Positions 50,297 to 59,120 are shown, numbered from the stretch's first letter. The stretch is DNA of 64,000 bases from Enterobacteriaceae bacterium ESL0689 (GCA_029433525.1 JAQTIF010000001.1:1488001-1552000), one strand, 5' to 3'. Numbers and translations are program-made. The notes: a model not told the origin generated them from the sequence alone.

Positions 50297-50715
50297 GCTT
50301 TGATTCCTATGCGTTCAAACAGAATATCGGGACTGACTAAGCACAGTTCACGGCTTTGCTCATCGACCGCAACCTGGATGGTGTATCCGGTGGTGGTGCG
50401 TTTTCCCGTTTCGGCATCGAAAATCTGATAACCAATCCGCAGGCGATTTTCGAACTCTTCGAGATGCGCCCGCACGCGGATGCGCTGCTCGAAGGTGATG
50501 GCATGGCGATATTTCACCTGTGCATCGACCACGGGCCACAAATAACCGGACGTTTTCATCTGCCGATAGCCGTAATTGAACTGGTTGAGCAGTGCCTCGC
50601 GTGCCACTTCAAAGTAGCGAAAATAGTTACCGTGCCAGACCACGCCCATCATATCGACATCGTGAAATGAAATGGTCAGCTCGACTTCAGCGGTAAATCG
50701 GGGGTCGTTAAGCAC
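50293..50715 (-). CDS. apeK: ApeK, 4HBT-type thioesterase
   Basis: 140-residue hotdog thioesterase. The catalytic region SFHDVDMMGVVWHGNYFRYFEVAREALL has the Asp and the V-W-H-G-N-Y motif of 4-hydroxybenzoyl-CoA/YbgC-type enzymes. Its role is release or proofreading of polyene thioesters (inferred from the cluster). It is 3 bp downstream of apeJ and overlaps apeL. Confidence 0.88.
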   Translation of the reverse strand: MLNDPRFTAEVELTISFHDVDMMGVVWHGNYFRYFEVAREALLNQFNYGYRQMKTSGYLWPVVDAQVKYRHAITFEQRIRVRAHLEEFENRLRIGYQIFDAETGKRTTTGYTIQVAVDEQSRELCLVSPDILFERIGIKA

Positions 50716-50718
50716 CTT

Positions 50719-52395
50719 TTACTCCTTGTCCTGGACTTCCGGCAGTTGCCAGAAATCGAAAAAGTTAAACCAGTCGAGGGGCGACTGGAGCGCGTAATAT
50801 TCCAGACGCGCGGCGTAGTGGTCGATCGCGTTTTGCAGCGCCTGTTGGCGTTTTCCACGCGGCAACAGCAGCGGGTCGGCAAAGGTTTCGCAGTGAATAT
50901 GCAGCTTGCCGTGCTGGCGCAGAGCGAAAATCAGATTTACCGGGCAGCGCAAAATGGACGCGAGAATAAATGGCCCCTGTGGAAAAGGCGCAGGCTGACC
51001 CATAAACAGACTCCAGCAGACGCGCCATTCGCCGCCGCGTTGTGGGTTGATGGCGATGCGGTCACCGACAATCGCTATCCATTCGCCGCCATCCAGCTTC
51101 TCTTTGAGCAGGATGGCGGTTTCAGGGCCGATATTCGTCACCGATATCAGGTTGATTTCAGCCTGCGGGGCCATTTCCTGCATTATCTGTTTAAAGCGTT
51201 GCGCGTTTTCGCTAAACACCAGCGCGTTAACGGTTTTGTAGCCCTGAATTTGCGCCAGTGCCCGGCACACTTCCACATCGCCAAGATGTGACGTCAGCAG
51301 CAATTTACCGCGCGGATCGCTGACGTTGAACGCCGCTTCTGCACCTGGCGCGAATAGCACATCACGCCCGAGTTGCAGTTCGCCGCGCCAGCTGGCGATT
51401 TTGTCGAACATGGCGTTGCCGAAACGCAGGAAATGCTGATAGCTGTTGAGTTTTGCCGTCTGTGGCTGGCGCTGGTGCACACGGGCGAGCCAGTCTTGCG
51501 ATGCTTTGCGCGCACGGCTGGCGCTGAGCCAGTAGACACCCACCACCGGGTAAAGCAACGCGCTAAACACTGTTCTTCCCAGCAGGCGCCAGATCAGCAG
51601 CATCAGACGCATTCCCCATAACCCTTTCACTTCACTCTGCCGTGCCCAGTGGCTGGAAGAGTGGCGCCTCAGTAGTAAAGGTATACGCGGCAACATGCCG
51701 AAAAACAGACGCATGTGCATTAGCGAGATGCGGACGTTATCTTTCAGGGCATCAAAGTGCGACAGCCCGTCCAGCGGATAGGTGACGCGGGTCGGCACGA
51801 AATAGCTGGTATTTCCCTGCCAGTAGAGGCGCACCATCACTTCGGTGTCGAAATCCATCCGCTTGCCGATGGTGGCGTGTTTTGCCAGTTGCAGCGTTGG
51901 CGCAACCGGATAAACGCGAAAGCCGCACATACTGTCTTTCAGTTGCAGGGAAAGCGTTTCGATCCAGACCCAGATGTGGGTTATCCAGCGCCCGTACAGC
52001 CGTGAGCGGGGAATGGATTCATCGTAAATCGGCTGGCCGGAGATCAGTGCCGCGGGATGCTGTTCGGCAAGTGCCAGCAGTTTGGGGATATCTTCAATCG
52101 CGTGCTGACCGTCAGCATCCACCTGCACCGCATGGCTGTACCCCGCGTCTGCCGCCGCCTGTAAGCCGCGCATCACCGCCGCGCCTTTGCCTGCGTTTTG
52201 TGCCAGGCGAATTAAGGTCACGCCCGGTTGCCCGGCAATCAGGTTATCCAGTTGCTGTTGCGTGACGGCATCACTGCCGTCATCCACGACAATACAAGGC
52301 AGATTAAATGGCTTAACACGCGCCAGCACGCCCGGCATCATTGCGCCGTGGTTGTAGCAGGGGATCAACACGCAGGGAGAAAAGTTTACCGGCAT
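50719..52395 (-). CDS. apeJ: ApeJ, glycosyltransferase fused to lysophospholipid acyltransferase
   Basis: 558-residue two-domain enzyme. Residues about 1-230 are a GT2 glycosyltransferase (VLIPCYNHGAMM, VVDDGSDAVTQQ, VQVDADGQHAIEDIPKLL, the DxD). A membrane-associated linker follows. The C-terminal 280 residues are an LpxL/HtrB-like acyltransferase (LLTSHLGDVEVCRALAQ, WIAIVGDRIAINPQRGGEWR). This fused layout is characteristic of APE clusters and should attach sugar and acyl parts of the lipid anchor. It overlaps apeI by 10 bp. Confidence 0.9.
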   Translation of the reverse strand: MPVNFSPCVLIPCYNHGAMMPGVLARVKPFNLPCIVVDDGSDAVTQQQLDNLIAGQPGVTLIRLAQNAGKGAAVMRGLQAAADAGYSHAVQVDADGQHAIEDIPKLLALAEQHPAALISGQPIYDESIPRSRLYGRWITHIWVWIETLSLQLKDSMCGFRVYPVAPTLQLAKHATIGKRMDFDTEVMVRLYWQGNTSYFVPTRVTYPLDGLSHFDALKDNVRISLMHMRLFFGMLPRIPLLLRRHSSSHWARQSEVKGLWGMRLMLLIWRLLGRTVFSALLYPVVGVYWLSASRARKASQDWLARVHQRQPQTAKLNSYQHFLRFGNAMFDKIASWRGELQLGRDVLFAPGAEAAFNVSDPRGKLLLTSHLGDVEVCRALAQIQGYKTVNALVFSENAQRFKQIMQEMAPQAEINLISVTNIGPETAILLKEKLDGGEWIAIVGDRIAINPQRGGEWRVCWSLFMGQPAPFPQGPFILASILRCPVNLIFALRQHGKLHIHCETFADPLLLPRGKRQQALQNAIDHYAARLEYYALQSPLDWFNFFDFWQLPEVQDKE

Positions 52396-52739
52396 AGACG
52401 GATCTTCCCGCTGCTGGCCGTGTGGCGCTCGTCACCGTCGTGACGCTGATAGCTGAAAGCGAGTACCTGACTGGTTTCCTGCCATGTTAAGTGCAGGGTG
52501 GTGGTCGTCCCAGGTAAAAGCGGTGCCTGAAATTTAACATTTTGGATACTATGAAAATGCCATCCCGGGGCAAGCAGCGTAGTCGCATAATGCATGACCC
52601 AGTCCAGTTGTGCCACACCAGGTAACAGCGGCTGTATGGCAAAATGACCGTTAAACCAGAAGAGCGTTGGGTCGATATACAGGCAGATTTCCATTACCTG
52701 CGGTTGAACCTGATGGCGCTCAATTTCATGGGGTCTCAT
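52386..52739 (-). CDS. apeI: ApeI, FabA/FabZ-like dehydratase
   Basis: 117-residue hotdog protein from the ATG at 52739 (an ATG at 52763 lies inside apeH and adds eight residues). The active-site region FWFNGHFAIQPLLPGVAQLDWVMHYA has the FabZ-type catalytic His in GHF. It dehydrates 3-hydroxyacyl-ACP with ApeP. It overlaps the apeH end by 14 bp and apeJ by 10 bp. Confidence 0.88.
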   Translation of the reverse strand: MRPHEIERHQVQPQVMEICLYIDPTLFWFNGHFAIQPLLPGVAQLDWVMHYATTLLAPGWHFHSIQNVKFQAPLLPGTTTTLHLTWQETSQVLAFSYQRHDGDERHTASSGKIRLCR

Positions 52740-54087
52740 GAAATAACTCCTGTAATTGCGCATAGATACGCTTGTTCATACTGTTAACCGGGATTTCATC
52801 AACAATGCGCCAGTAACGAGGTACGGCAACGGATTCAAGCCAGGGTAATAGTGCTCTGCGCCAGGACAATTCCTGCGCCTTTCTCCCGGCGTATTGCCAT
52901 TTTTGACGGGCCTCTTCATTCAGTACAAACACGACACCGATAGCCTGGCGACCACCGCGCATTAATGGGATTGCAGCGACATCGAGAATACCATCAAGCG
53001 CCAGCAATCGCTGTTCAACTTCATTCAGTGATATCCGCTTCTCTTCAATTTTTACCACCCGATCACGTCGTCCAAGAAGGTGGAACTGACCGTTTTCATT
53101 GAACTGCAGCATATCGTCAAGCACCAATCCCTCAGCAGGGATAAGTGGCGAAAAGACACGAACATTCTCATCTTCCGGTGAAAGATGTACCTCAGGAAAG
53201 GTAAACCACGGGATATTATCCTGTTGACGATAACGCCATGCGAGAATACCTGTTTCGGTACTGCCATAAATTTCATCCGGCCAGATATTCAACCAGGTGA
53301 ACGTTTTCTCCACATCCTGCCAGGGGAGCATACCGCCTGCCGAGAGAATCATCGCCACAGAAGGCGGTGTCAGATGAGGGTCGAGTCGCTTCAGAAACGC
53401 CGGGCTGCTGACAAAGGCATAGCGATGCCCATGGCTTAATGCGGCCAGTTGCTCAGCATACCAGAGCATAGCGGCATGCAGTGGTAGCCCCAGTGCCATA
53501 GGTAAAAAAATCCGGAAAGTCAGTCCATACAGGTGCAGTGGCATCACGGATGCCACAATCCGACAGCCCTGTAGCCGATATGCAAAGCGACCTGCCAGCA
53601 TTTTTGCCTCTTGATCAAGGAGGGTAACAGGTTTTGCAATTTGTTTGGGTTGTCCGGTTGAGCCCGATGTGAACAGCTCAATAAATGCGTCAGAAGCAAT
53701 GTCGTCAAAGGCTATCGTATCGGTGGTCATCTGGTGCGATGTGCTGACAAGAAACTGAGGGCCGCGCCAGTCCAGCGCTTTATCACTCAGGATGCCATCA
53801 AACAAAGCGCGTTGCGCATTGAGTAAAACGGCACGGTTATGGCCTGGGATGACCGGGATTTTCCCGGAGTGTAGCGTAGCCAATAACGCTACAATAAACA
53901 GATAACTGTTTTCAAAACAAAGCCCCCAGCGATTGCCCGGCTGCTGGCGTAAATGGTCGATCACAAGTGCTACATCATGACGCAGATGTCCCAGCGTCCA
54001 GGTGTCTTCCCCAAGCCAGGCAACCGGGGTTGTTACAGGACGGGGGGCTGTCAGCCACTGTGAAAGTGAGAGAGTCTGATTCATCAT
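52726..54087 (-). CDS. apeH: ApeH, acyl/aryl-ACP ligase (ANL adenylating enzyme)
   Basis: Activates the aromatic starter (4-hydroxybenzoate-type) for loading on ACP. The frame is open further upstream, but ATG 54087 (MMNQTLSLSQWL, 453 residues) overlaps the apeG stop as ATGA and marks the real N-terminus. Motifs: P-loop IELFTSGSTGQPKQ, EIYGSTETGILAWR and the hinge/C-terminal lysine region LGRRDRVVKIEEKRISLNEVE. Base composition is less GC-rich than in apeJ-apeO. Confidence 0.9.
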   Translation of the reverse strand: MMNQTLSLSQWLTAPRPVTTPVAWLGEDTWTLGHLRHDVALVIDHLRQQPGNRWGLCFENSYLFIVALLATLHSGKIPVIPGHNRAVLLNAQRALFDGILSDKALDWRGPQFLVSTSHQMTTDTIAFDDIASDAFIELFTSGSTGQPKQIAKPVTLLDQEAKMLAGRFAYRLQGCRIVASVMPLHLYGLTFRIFLPMALGLPLHAAMLWYAEQLAALSHGHRYAFVSSPAFLKRLDPHLTPPSVAMILSAGGMLPWQDVEKTFTWLNIWPDEIYGSTETGILAWRYRQQDNIPWFTFPEVHLSPEDENVRVFSPLIPAEGLVLDDMLQFNENGQFHLLGRRDRVVKIEEKRISLNEVEQRLLALDGILDVAAIPLMRGGRQAIGVVFVLNEEARQKWQYAGRKAQELSWRRALLPWLESVAVPRYWRIVDEIPVNSMNKRIYAQLQELFHETP

Positions 54088-54662
54088 GTTTTCCGCGTGA
54101 TCATCTGACGACGTATCAGCCATTCCCCTGCTGTCAGGGAACCTATCAGAAGATAGGCAATGACACCGTTCCAGACGGTCCATAAGGACATATTGCCCAG
54201 CAGCGCGGTAAATAACGCAATACTGCCGTTGAAGATAAAAAACAGGCACCAGACCTGCGTGACACGGCGGGTATAACGTACGCCTTTTTCCGGCAGGTCT
54301 GGCTGTTGCAATCGTGCCAGTCGCTCCACAATCGGCATCGCCGACCACAGTGAACCGCCAAAAGCCGCCAGCATGACTGCATTAACCACCACCGGGTAAA
54401 ACAGCAGTAACTGGTGTGATTTCAACAGAAAGCTGGCAACACATAATGCGATCCCCACGCCAGCGACGATTTGTGTGACGACTTGTAGCGACCCCGCCTG
54501 ACGACGGGTTTGGTGCAGGCGCAACAAAAACAGCAACGCCATTAACGGCATCAGCCAGTGCAGGCCGTTATGTGCCAAACCAAACCAAATCACAAACGGC
54601 CAGGTGATCAGTAATAATCCGGTCAGCAGCTTAATCATGGATAGTGAGCGAGTGCCCGACAT
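54084..54662 (-). CDS. apeG: ApeG, COG4648-type membrane protein
   Basis: 192-residue polytopic membrane protein with about six hydrophobic helices (LLTGLLLITWPFVIWFGLAH, WLMPLMALLFLLRLH, VGIALCVASFLLKSHQLLLFYPVVVNAVMLAAFGG). Its molecular role is unknown, but the family is a constant member of aryl polyene clusters. It is 4 bp downstream of apeF and overlaps apeH by four bases. Confidence 0.87.
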   Translation of the reverse strand: MSGTRSLSMIKLLTGLLLITWPFVIWFGLAHNGLHWLMPLMALLFLLRLHQTRRQAGSLQVVTQIVAGVGIALCVASFLLKSHQLLLFYPVVVNAVMLAAFGGSLWSAMPIVERLARLQQPDLPEKGVRYTRRVTQVWCLFFIFNGSIALFTALLGNMSLWTVWNGVIAYLLIGSLTAGEWLIRRQMITRKT

Positions 54663-54666
54663 CAGA

Positions 54667-54918
54667 TCAGGCTTCTTTTAGCAGACGCTCTACAGCCTCG
54701 ACGACATCCTGGACTGTATGTACTGCTTTAAATTCTTCCGGCTTGATTTTCTTACCCGTTTTCTTTTGCAGGTGCACAATCATGTCTACGGCGTCGATGC
54801 TGTCCAGTGCCAGATCTTCGTACAGGCGCGCTTCAGGTTTGATGAGCTGTGGCTCGATTTCAAACAGCTTTACCAGCAGGGAAGAGACTTCCTGATAAAT
54901 GGTTTGTTGGTCTGTCAT
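54667..54918 (-). CDS. apeF: ApeF, acyl carrier protein
   Basis: 83-residue ACP with the phosphopantetheine attachment motif LALDSIDAVDMIVHLQ; the modified Ser is in DSI. It has a shorter positive patch than AcpP (KKTGKKIKPEEFKAV). One of two carriers in the cluster. It is 11 bp downstream of apeE. Confidence 0.93.
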   Translation of the reverse strand: MTDQQTIYQEVSSLLVKLFEIEPQLIKPEARLYEDLALDSIDAVDMIVHLQKKTGKKIKPEEFKAVHTVQDVVEAVERLLKEA

Positions 54919-54929
54919 GATGTCTCTCC

Positions 54930-55187
54930 TTAAGCGCGGTGTGCAGCAATAAAAGAAGCCAGAGTGGCGACGGAGAAAAAGTGCTGACGCATCTCTTCGC
55001 TTTCCGCTGAGAGCACGATGCCGTACTTATTTTTTACTGCCAGCCCCAGTTCCAGTGCATCGATAGAGTCCAGCCCCAAACCGTCGCTAAACAGGGGGGC
55101 GTCGGTATCGATATCATCAGCGCTCAACTCGTCCAGATTGAGCGTGCTGATGATGAGGTTTTTTATTTCCAGATAAAGCTCTTGCAT
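54930..55187 (-). CDS. apeE: ApeE, acyl carrier protein
   Basis: 85-residue ACP with attachment motif LGLDSIDALELGLAVKNKYG. Carries starter or growing chain for the Ape ketosynthases. Its 5' end lies 71 bp inside the open frame of apeD, an unusually long overlap for this compact operon. AGGAATA precedes the ATG at 55187. Confidence 0.93.
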   Translation of the reverse strand: MQELYLEIKNLIISTLNLDELSADDIDTDAPLFSDGLGLDSIDALELGLAVKNKYGIVLSAESEEMRQHFFSVATLASFIAAHRA

Positions 55188-55983
55188 TATTTATTCCTGA
55201 GAGAGGTAAACAACCTTGTTGTAATTGAAGCAAAAGATGCCGGTTTAACTGCCTTGCTGCCAGTGCCGGTTCTTGTGAAGTTGCATCGTAAAATTTATTG
55301 ATTTCTATCCGATCGCGGACTTCAACGGTAAAAAACGGCCGCTCAGGCGGAACGTTATACCATTTACTTTGTTTATCCAGCAGATGCTCGCTACAGCTGA
55401 TCTTCACGATGCGTAAATCGCTGGCGCAGCGCACGGCAATATTCGCCGCTCCGCGCTGCAACGTCATTGCTTCACCGGGCCTGGTGCGCGTGCCTTCGGG
55501 GAAAATCAGGATAGTGTCCCCCTGCGCTAGTCGCTGTTGGCAGCAGGGCAACAGGGTTTCAGCCTGGCTATTGATTAAATAATCTGCTGCCCGAACGACG
55601 TTGCCAAGAAAAGGATTTTTTAACAGCGTGCTTTTCACCAGACAGTCCGTTTCTGGCATGACTGACGCCAGCAGCACGTAATCGATCAGCGTAGGATGAT
55701 TGGCTACGATAAGGCAACCACGTTCCTGACGTAAGATTTCAGCCCCATCAATACGATAATCCAGCACGCCAACGCCTTTCGCGATGGTTAAAAACAGGCG
55801 AAAACTGGCGGCAATACTGCGACGTTCCAGACGACAGCGGCGGGAAGCATCCGATACCAAAACCGATAATACATTAAACCACACCACAGAAAGTAACAGA
55901 CCGCCGAGACCAAACAGGATAAAACATAACCCGGTCATGACCAGTCGCCATACCCACTCCAGGCGCGACATCAGCTTCCTCAT
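55117..55983 (-). CDS. apeD: ApeD, PlsC-type 1-acyl-glycerol-3-phosphate acyltransferase-like
   Basis: Membrane acyltransferase, 288 residues from ATG 55983, which overlaps the apeC stop as ATGA (ATG 56001 is possible). One hydrophobic anchor lies at about 10-35. PlsC motifs: H-x4-D in IVANHPTLIDYVLLASV and FPEGTRTRPGEAMTLQRGA. The last ~25 residues (GINNARALSGNKKPHHQHAQ...) are encoded within apeE and look non-conserved, so the real family domain ends earlier. Confidence 0.88.
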   Translation of the reverse strand: MRKLMSRLEWVWRLVMTGLCFILFGLGGLLLSVVWFNVLSVLVSDASRRCRLERRSIAASFRLFLTIAKGVGVLDYRIDGAEILRQERGCLIVANHPTLIDYVLLASVMPETDCLVKSTLLKNPFLGNVVRAADYLINSQAETLLPCCQQRLAQGDTILIFPEGTRTRPGEAMTLQRGAANIAVRCASDLRIVKISCSEHLLDKQSKWYNVPPERPFFTVEVRDRIEINKFYDATSQEPALAARQLNRHLLLQLQQGCLPLSGINNARALSGNKKPHHQHAQSGRVER

Positions 55984-56705
55984 CTGCGGCTCCAGCACCA
56001 CTGAACACGCTCGCCAGGCAGTGAAAATGTGTCTGCATTTTGTAAATAGTACTGTAAAAACAACATGCTTTGCGGCAGTGTTATCTCATTGCCCGCCATG
56101 GCTGGCTGCATTTCACATTGCAACTCATTGCCAGCTTCAATCACCAGCGCGACGGCATACGGCCAGGTCGGCATTTCTGCGGGCAGTTGCGGGTGATAAA
56201 AGCTGGGCACAAAACCGTCAAAATCGACCATCAACACGCGCGGGTATCCCGCCTGGAACAGGCTAAGCACTTCATACAAACCTTGCTGGAAAGTGTCGCG
56301 GCCAGCCGAAAGCGATGATGAAACAATCGGTTGTTTGGCCGCAATGGTCAGGTTCCCCACGGAAGAGTTGTGCACAGAGAGTGCGAAGTCGGTCGGAGAG
56401 AATGCCTGGGCGGTTGCCAGTGCATGAACAATGCGATAATTGCGCTCCAGTTCGCCATGACGACTGGTATACAAAACGGCGTCTATCTGATGGCGGCGTA
56501 GCATGGCCAGGCCGCATTCTACGGCCAGTTTGCTGCCTGAACTGAGACGGCGGGCAGTCATCATTGGCAATTCGCTTAATTTTGCCAGTGGTGCATCATG
56601 GTCAATCGCCCACGGCTGGCGCGACCATGCTTGCCATTGCTGTGCTTCACTAAGCCCGGGTGCCAGTGCCTGCCAGTCAGTAATATTTAATGTAAATTTC
56701 ATCAA
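55980..56705 (-). CDS. apeC: ApeC, ketosynthase-like chain-length-factor protein
   Basis: 241-residue protein of the ketoacyl-synthase N-terminal-like family (PF13723 type), about half a ketosynthase. It retains SVHNSSVGNLTIAAK where a catalytic Cys would be expected, so it is probably a non-catalytic partner of ApeO. Block SRHGELERNYRIVHALA is family-typical. It is 37 bp downstream of apeB and overlaps apeD by four bases. Confidence 0.85.
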   Translation of the reverse strand: MMKFTLNITDWQALAPGLSEAQQWQAWSRQPWAIDHDAPLAKLSELPMMTARRLSSGSKLAVECGLAMLRRHQIDAVLYTSRHGELERNYRIVHALATAQAFSPTDFALSVHNSSVGNLTIAAKQPIVSSSLSAGRDTFQQGLYEVLSLFQAGYPRVLMVDFDGFVPSFYHPQLPAEMPTWPYAVALVIEAGNELQCEMQPAMAGNEITLPQSMLFLQYYLQNADTFSLPGERVQWCWSRR

Positions 56706-56742
56706 CGCGCGCCGCGGTAAACCAAAAATGATTAAGTAACGA

Positions 56743-57801
56743 TTATTTCTTTTGGCATATCAATAGAGTGTGCCCAACGCCTAAATTATCGTGGCGCTCT
56801 GCTACCTGGAATCCTGCTTTATCCAGATAGTGGTAAAATTTCTCTGCACTATAGAAACGGCTGCTACCGTTTGCCATGCAGGTAAAATAAAGCGAGGACG
56901 CATTCAGGCTAAACGATGCCGCTTCAAAGCGCTGTGCATCCCAGAACAACTCCATAATGCAAAGCTTTGCCCCAGGCTTCATGACACTGGCGACTTTGCT
57001 GAGTATTTTAATTATCTTTTCGGGTGAAAAACAGTCTAAGAATTGGCTCATCCACCAGATATCCGCCTCGTTCGGTAACGGCGCATCGCTCAGTATATCC
57101 AGGGCATGAAAATCGATACGATCGGAAAAGCCAGCATTCGCAATATTTTCTTTTGCGAGCACGATTTGTTGTGGCAGATCTAATAACGTAACAGTGATGT
57201 TTTCATTGTATTCGCAGCAGCGCAAAGCCCACTTACCGGTATTACCGCCGACATCGTACAATCTTGCGGGATTGCTGGCGAATACATAAGGTAGTGCGGC
57301 GTTAAATGCGCCATCGGAATAGTAATGATCAAACGCAAACCAGCTTTTACGTGCCGCGTCAGGTAATTGCGAAAGTGCCGGATATATCGTCGGCCAGTCA
57401 CCAAATACTTTTAATCCGCAAGGTTTCCCTTCATTGAGTGAATCAGCGAGGAAGAAGAGTCCCTGGTAACAGACATCCTGGGTGAAATCCATATTCACGC
57501 GTGTCATGGTGTCATGCAGGAGGTAATGGCCGATTTTTGCCAGGTAATAGACTTCCTCTTTGCAGGTAATCATTCGCCCGCTTAAGCCCATATCCAGTAA
57601 CACGCTTACGGCATATTCATTCAGCGCTGTGTATTCAGCAATTGCGTTAAGGGAAGCGCCCTGTTTACCTTGTTGATCCAAATAATCTAATATTCCTGCA
57701 TTGCGTAAGCATAAAGCAGCCTGGAAAAGCATAGGAGCAAAAGCAATCCTTTGTGCCTCAGTGATGGCATCCAGCGCGCTGAGCGTGTCCTGTTCGTACA
57801 T
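56743..57801 (-). CDS. apeB: ApeB, SAM-dependent methyltransferase
   Basis: 352-residue methyltransferase of the O-methyltransferase-2/DnrK-like type. A winged-helix dimerisation region (about 1-100: LDYLDQQGKQGASLNAIAEYTALNEYAVSVLLDMGL) precedes the Rossmann domain. SAM motif I is LYDVGGNTGKWALRCCE, and the post-motif LLDLPQQIVLAKENI is followed by LSDAPLPNEADIWWMSQFLDCF. In APE clusters it is thought to methylate the aromatic head. The gene is AT-richer than the downstream ape genes. Confidence 0.88.
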   Translation of the reverse strand: MYEQDTLSALDAITEAQRIAFAPMLFQAALCLRNAGILDYLDQQGKQGASLNAIAEYTALNEYAVSVLLDMGLSGRMITCKEEVYYLAKIGHYLLHDTMTRVNMDFTQDVCYQGLFFLADSLNEGKPCGLKVFGDWPTIYPALSQLPDAARKSWFAFDHYYSDGAFNAALPYVFASNPARLYDVGGNTGKWALRCCEYNENITVTLLDLPQQIVLAKENIANAGFSDRIDFHALDILSDAPLPNEADIWWMSQFLDCFSPEKIIKILSKVASVMKPGAKLCIMELFWDAQRFEAASFSLNASSLYFTCMANGSSRFYSAEKFYHYLDKAGFQVAERHDNLGVGHTLLICQKK

Positions 57802-57866
57802 ATAGAATCACAATCGTAGAGAAAATTAAATAATATCAGGCCATATCCGGCCTGATATCAGCATCA

Positions 57867-58256
57867 TTACAGCGTTGCTGCCGTAGACAGGTTAACCCGT
57901 ATATCTTTATCCAGGTTACGTACCCAGCGATTATAGTTTTTGTGGACTTTGCCATTAGAAGCTTGCAGATTCAGGCTACTGTCATAATTGATGTTATAAC
58001 TGGTAGCAGTATATGTAATACGAACCTCTGCAACGTGGTTTTGTGATTGATAGCGCGCTTTAATAACGCCAGGAGACACTTGTGTCATAATCCAATCGCG
58101 TTGTGCACCCGCTTTCAAAATGGCATTTTTAACCTGTTCCTGAGTATGAGCCGCACTGACAGTGGTGCTGATCTGTTGTACTGGCGCAGTACGAGAACAA
58201 GCACTTAACATACCGATGATAATTGTGATCGCAAACCATTTTATATAACGTTTCAT
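57867..58256 (-). CDS. apeA: ApeA, small lipoprotein at the head of the APE cluster
   Basis: 129-residue predicted lipoprotein with signal and lipobox IGMLSACSRTAP (Cys at about 20). A domain with Tyr/Asn-rich strands follows (VRITYTATSYNINYDSSLNL) and a conserved YNRWVRNLDKDI ending. Function is not established; it is the first gene of the cluster. AAGAGG lies just upstream of ATG 58256. A repeat element ends 46 bp further upstream, so the promoter must lie in or right beside it. Confidence 0.8.
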   Translation of the reverse strand: MKRYIKWFAITIIIGMLSACSRTAPVQQISTTVSAAHTQEQVKNAILKAGAQRDWIMTQVSPGVIKARYQSQNHVAEVRITYTATSYNINYDSSLNLQASNGKVHKNYNRWVRNLDKDIRVNLSTAATL

Positions 58257-58302
58257 TAATGCCTCTTATGTATGTAATATAAATCGTATAATTTATACAC
58301 AA

Positions 58303-58444
58303 AGAGCCTGACCCATTAGACTGTTTTACTTGCCATTTTGGCCCGGCAGTGCTCGAAATACTCATGTACCGGATGTACGCTACGGTCTTTCTGCGCTGCC
58401 CGTGTCCAGACTGGCTACGTTAATAACGCCAGGGGCCAGGCTCT
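58303..58444. repeat. Copy 4 of dispersed repeat, upstream of apeA
   Basis: A 142-bp unit with imperfect inverted ends, AGAGCCTGACCC at left and CCAGGCTCT at right (read inward AGAGCCTGG). The core TGTTTTACTTGCCATTTTGG, hairpin segment and CCGTGTCCAGACTGGCTACG match the best copy. It is followed by a direct repeat TCTAAGTTAAA x2 (58442-58463). Confidence 0.88.
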
Positions 58445-58792
58445 AAGTTAAATCTAAGTTAAATAATAATAACAGAATGTATATTGTATTAATCCCAGAC
58501 TTCTTAATCAAAATATATTTTTGATTATGCTGAGCTGTCAATATATATTTTTGGCATGAGTTAAAGATATGTTAGTATCACATTACGTAAATGGCCTGTA
58601 AAGTGGAGAACGATCGACAGTTAAAATTCCTTGCCGGGCCTTTCTGGTTTGACCGCCGATATTCTGAGATTGATAAAATATGGGGGGATGCTTCCAGTGA
58701 TGGAACATGTATTTTTCAATAATCGTTCCGATAACTTTTTCGTCGATCGCTACTGAGTGAGAGCAGCAGATTGTTTGACGAGCCAGCTGCTT
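58445..58792. other. AT-rich non-coding stretch between repeat copies 4 and 5
   Basis: About 350 bp, very AT-rich in its first half (AATATATTTTTGATTA, CAATATATATTTTTGG). A 43-codon open frame (58591-58722) has no ribosome site and no recognisable family. I cannot support a gene here. Confidence 0.4.
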
Positions 58793-58880
58793 AGCGCCTG
58801 GCCCATCAGGCTATTTTACTTGCCATTCAGGCCAGGATCCTGGAGTACGCTATTGGTTATGGTTACGGCGTTAATCGGGT
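58793..58880 (+). repeat. Copy 5 of dispersed repeat, degraded
   Basis: AGCGCCTGGCCCATCAGG and TATTTTACTTGCCATTCAGG match the left half. The interior is shortened and the right inverted end is lost after GGCGTTAATCGGG. Confidence 0.7.
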
Positions 58881-58912
58881 GACCATACACGAAATCTGAC
58901 CAGGAGAAGAGT

Positions 58913-59120
58913 GTGCTTACCGCACTCAGGATCGGCACTTATCGATTCTACTTTTACAGCCATGAATCTAATGAGCCATCGCATGTCCATATGGTTACAT
59001 GATATCAGCGTCGCGCGGAGTATGGGGTTTGCTTCGCATGAACTTCGTGAATGACAACATTGGGTGAAAGAGCATCAGATAATACTCCAGGAGGGCTGGG
59101 ATGCTTACTTTACAAAGTAA
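58913..59120 (+). pseudogene. DUF4160 gene with internal stops
   Basis: From GTG 58913 (AGGAGA just upstream) the frame reads LTALRIGTYRFYFYSHESNEPSHVHM, the hallmark of DUF4160, then meets a TGA. Further family-like sequence appears just downstream (SVARSMGFASHELRE, then GWDAYF) with another stop and a missing middle. Reading ends at TAA 59118-59120, inside the next gene. DUF4160 genes typically precede and overlap DUF2442 genes as a two-gene cassette. Here the first member is dead or truncated. Confidence 0.8.

Noticed and set aside
54088-54348. N-terminal extension of the apeH frame
   Set aside because: The extra 87 codons lie within apeG in another frame and look non-conserved; ATG 54087 gives the expected ATGA coupling and family N-terminus.
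58591-58722. 43-codon open frame in the AT-rich gap
   Set aside because: No ribosome site, no homology that I recognise, and it is flanked by degraded repeats.
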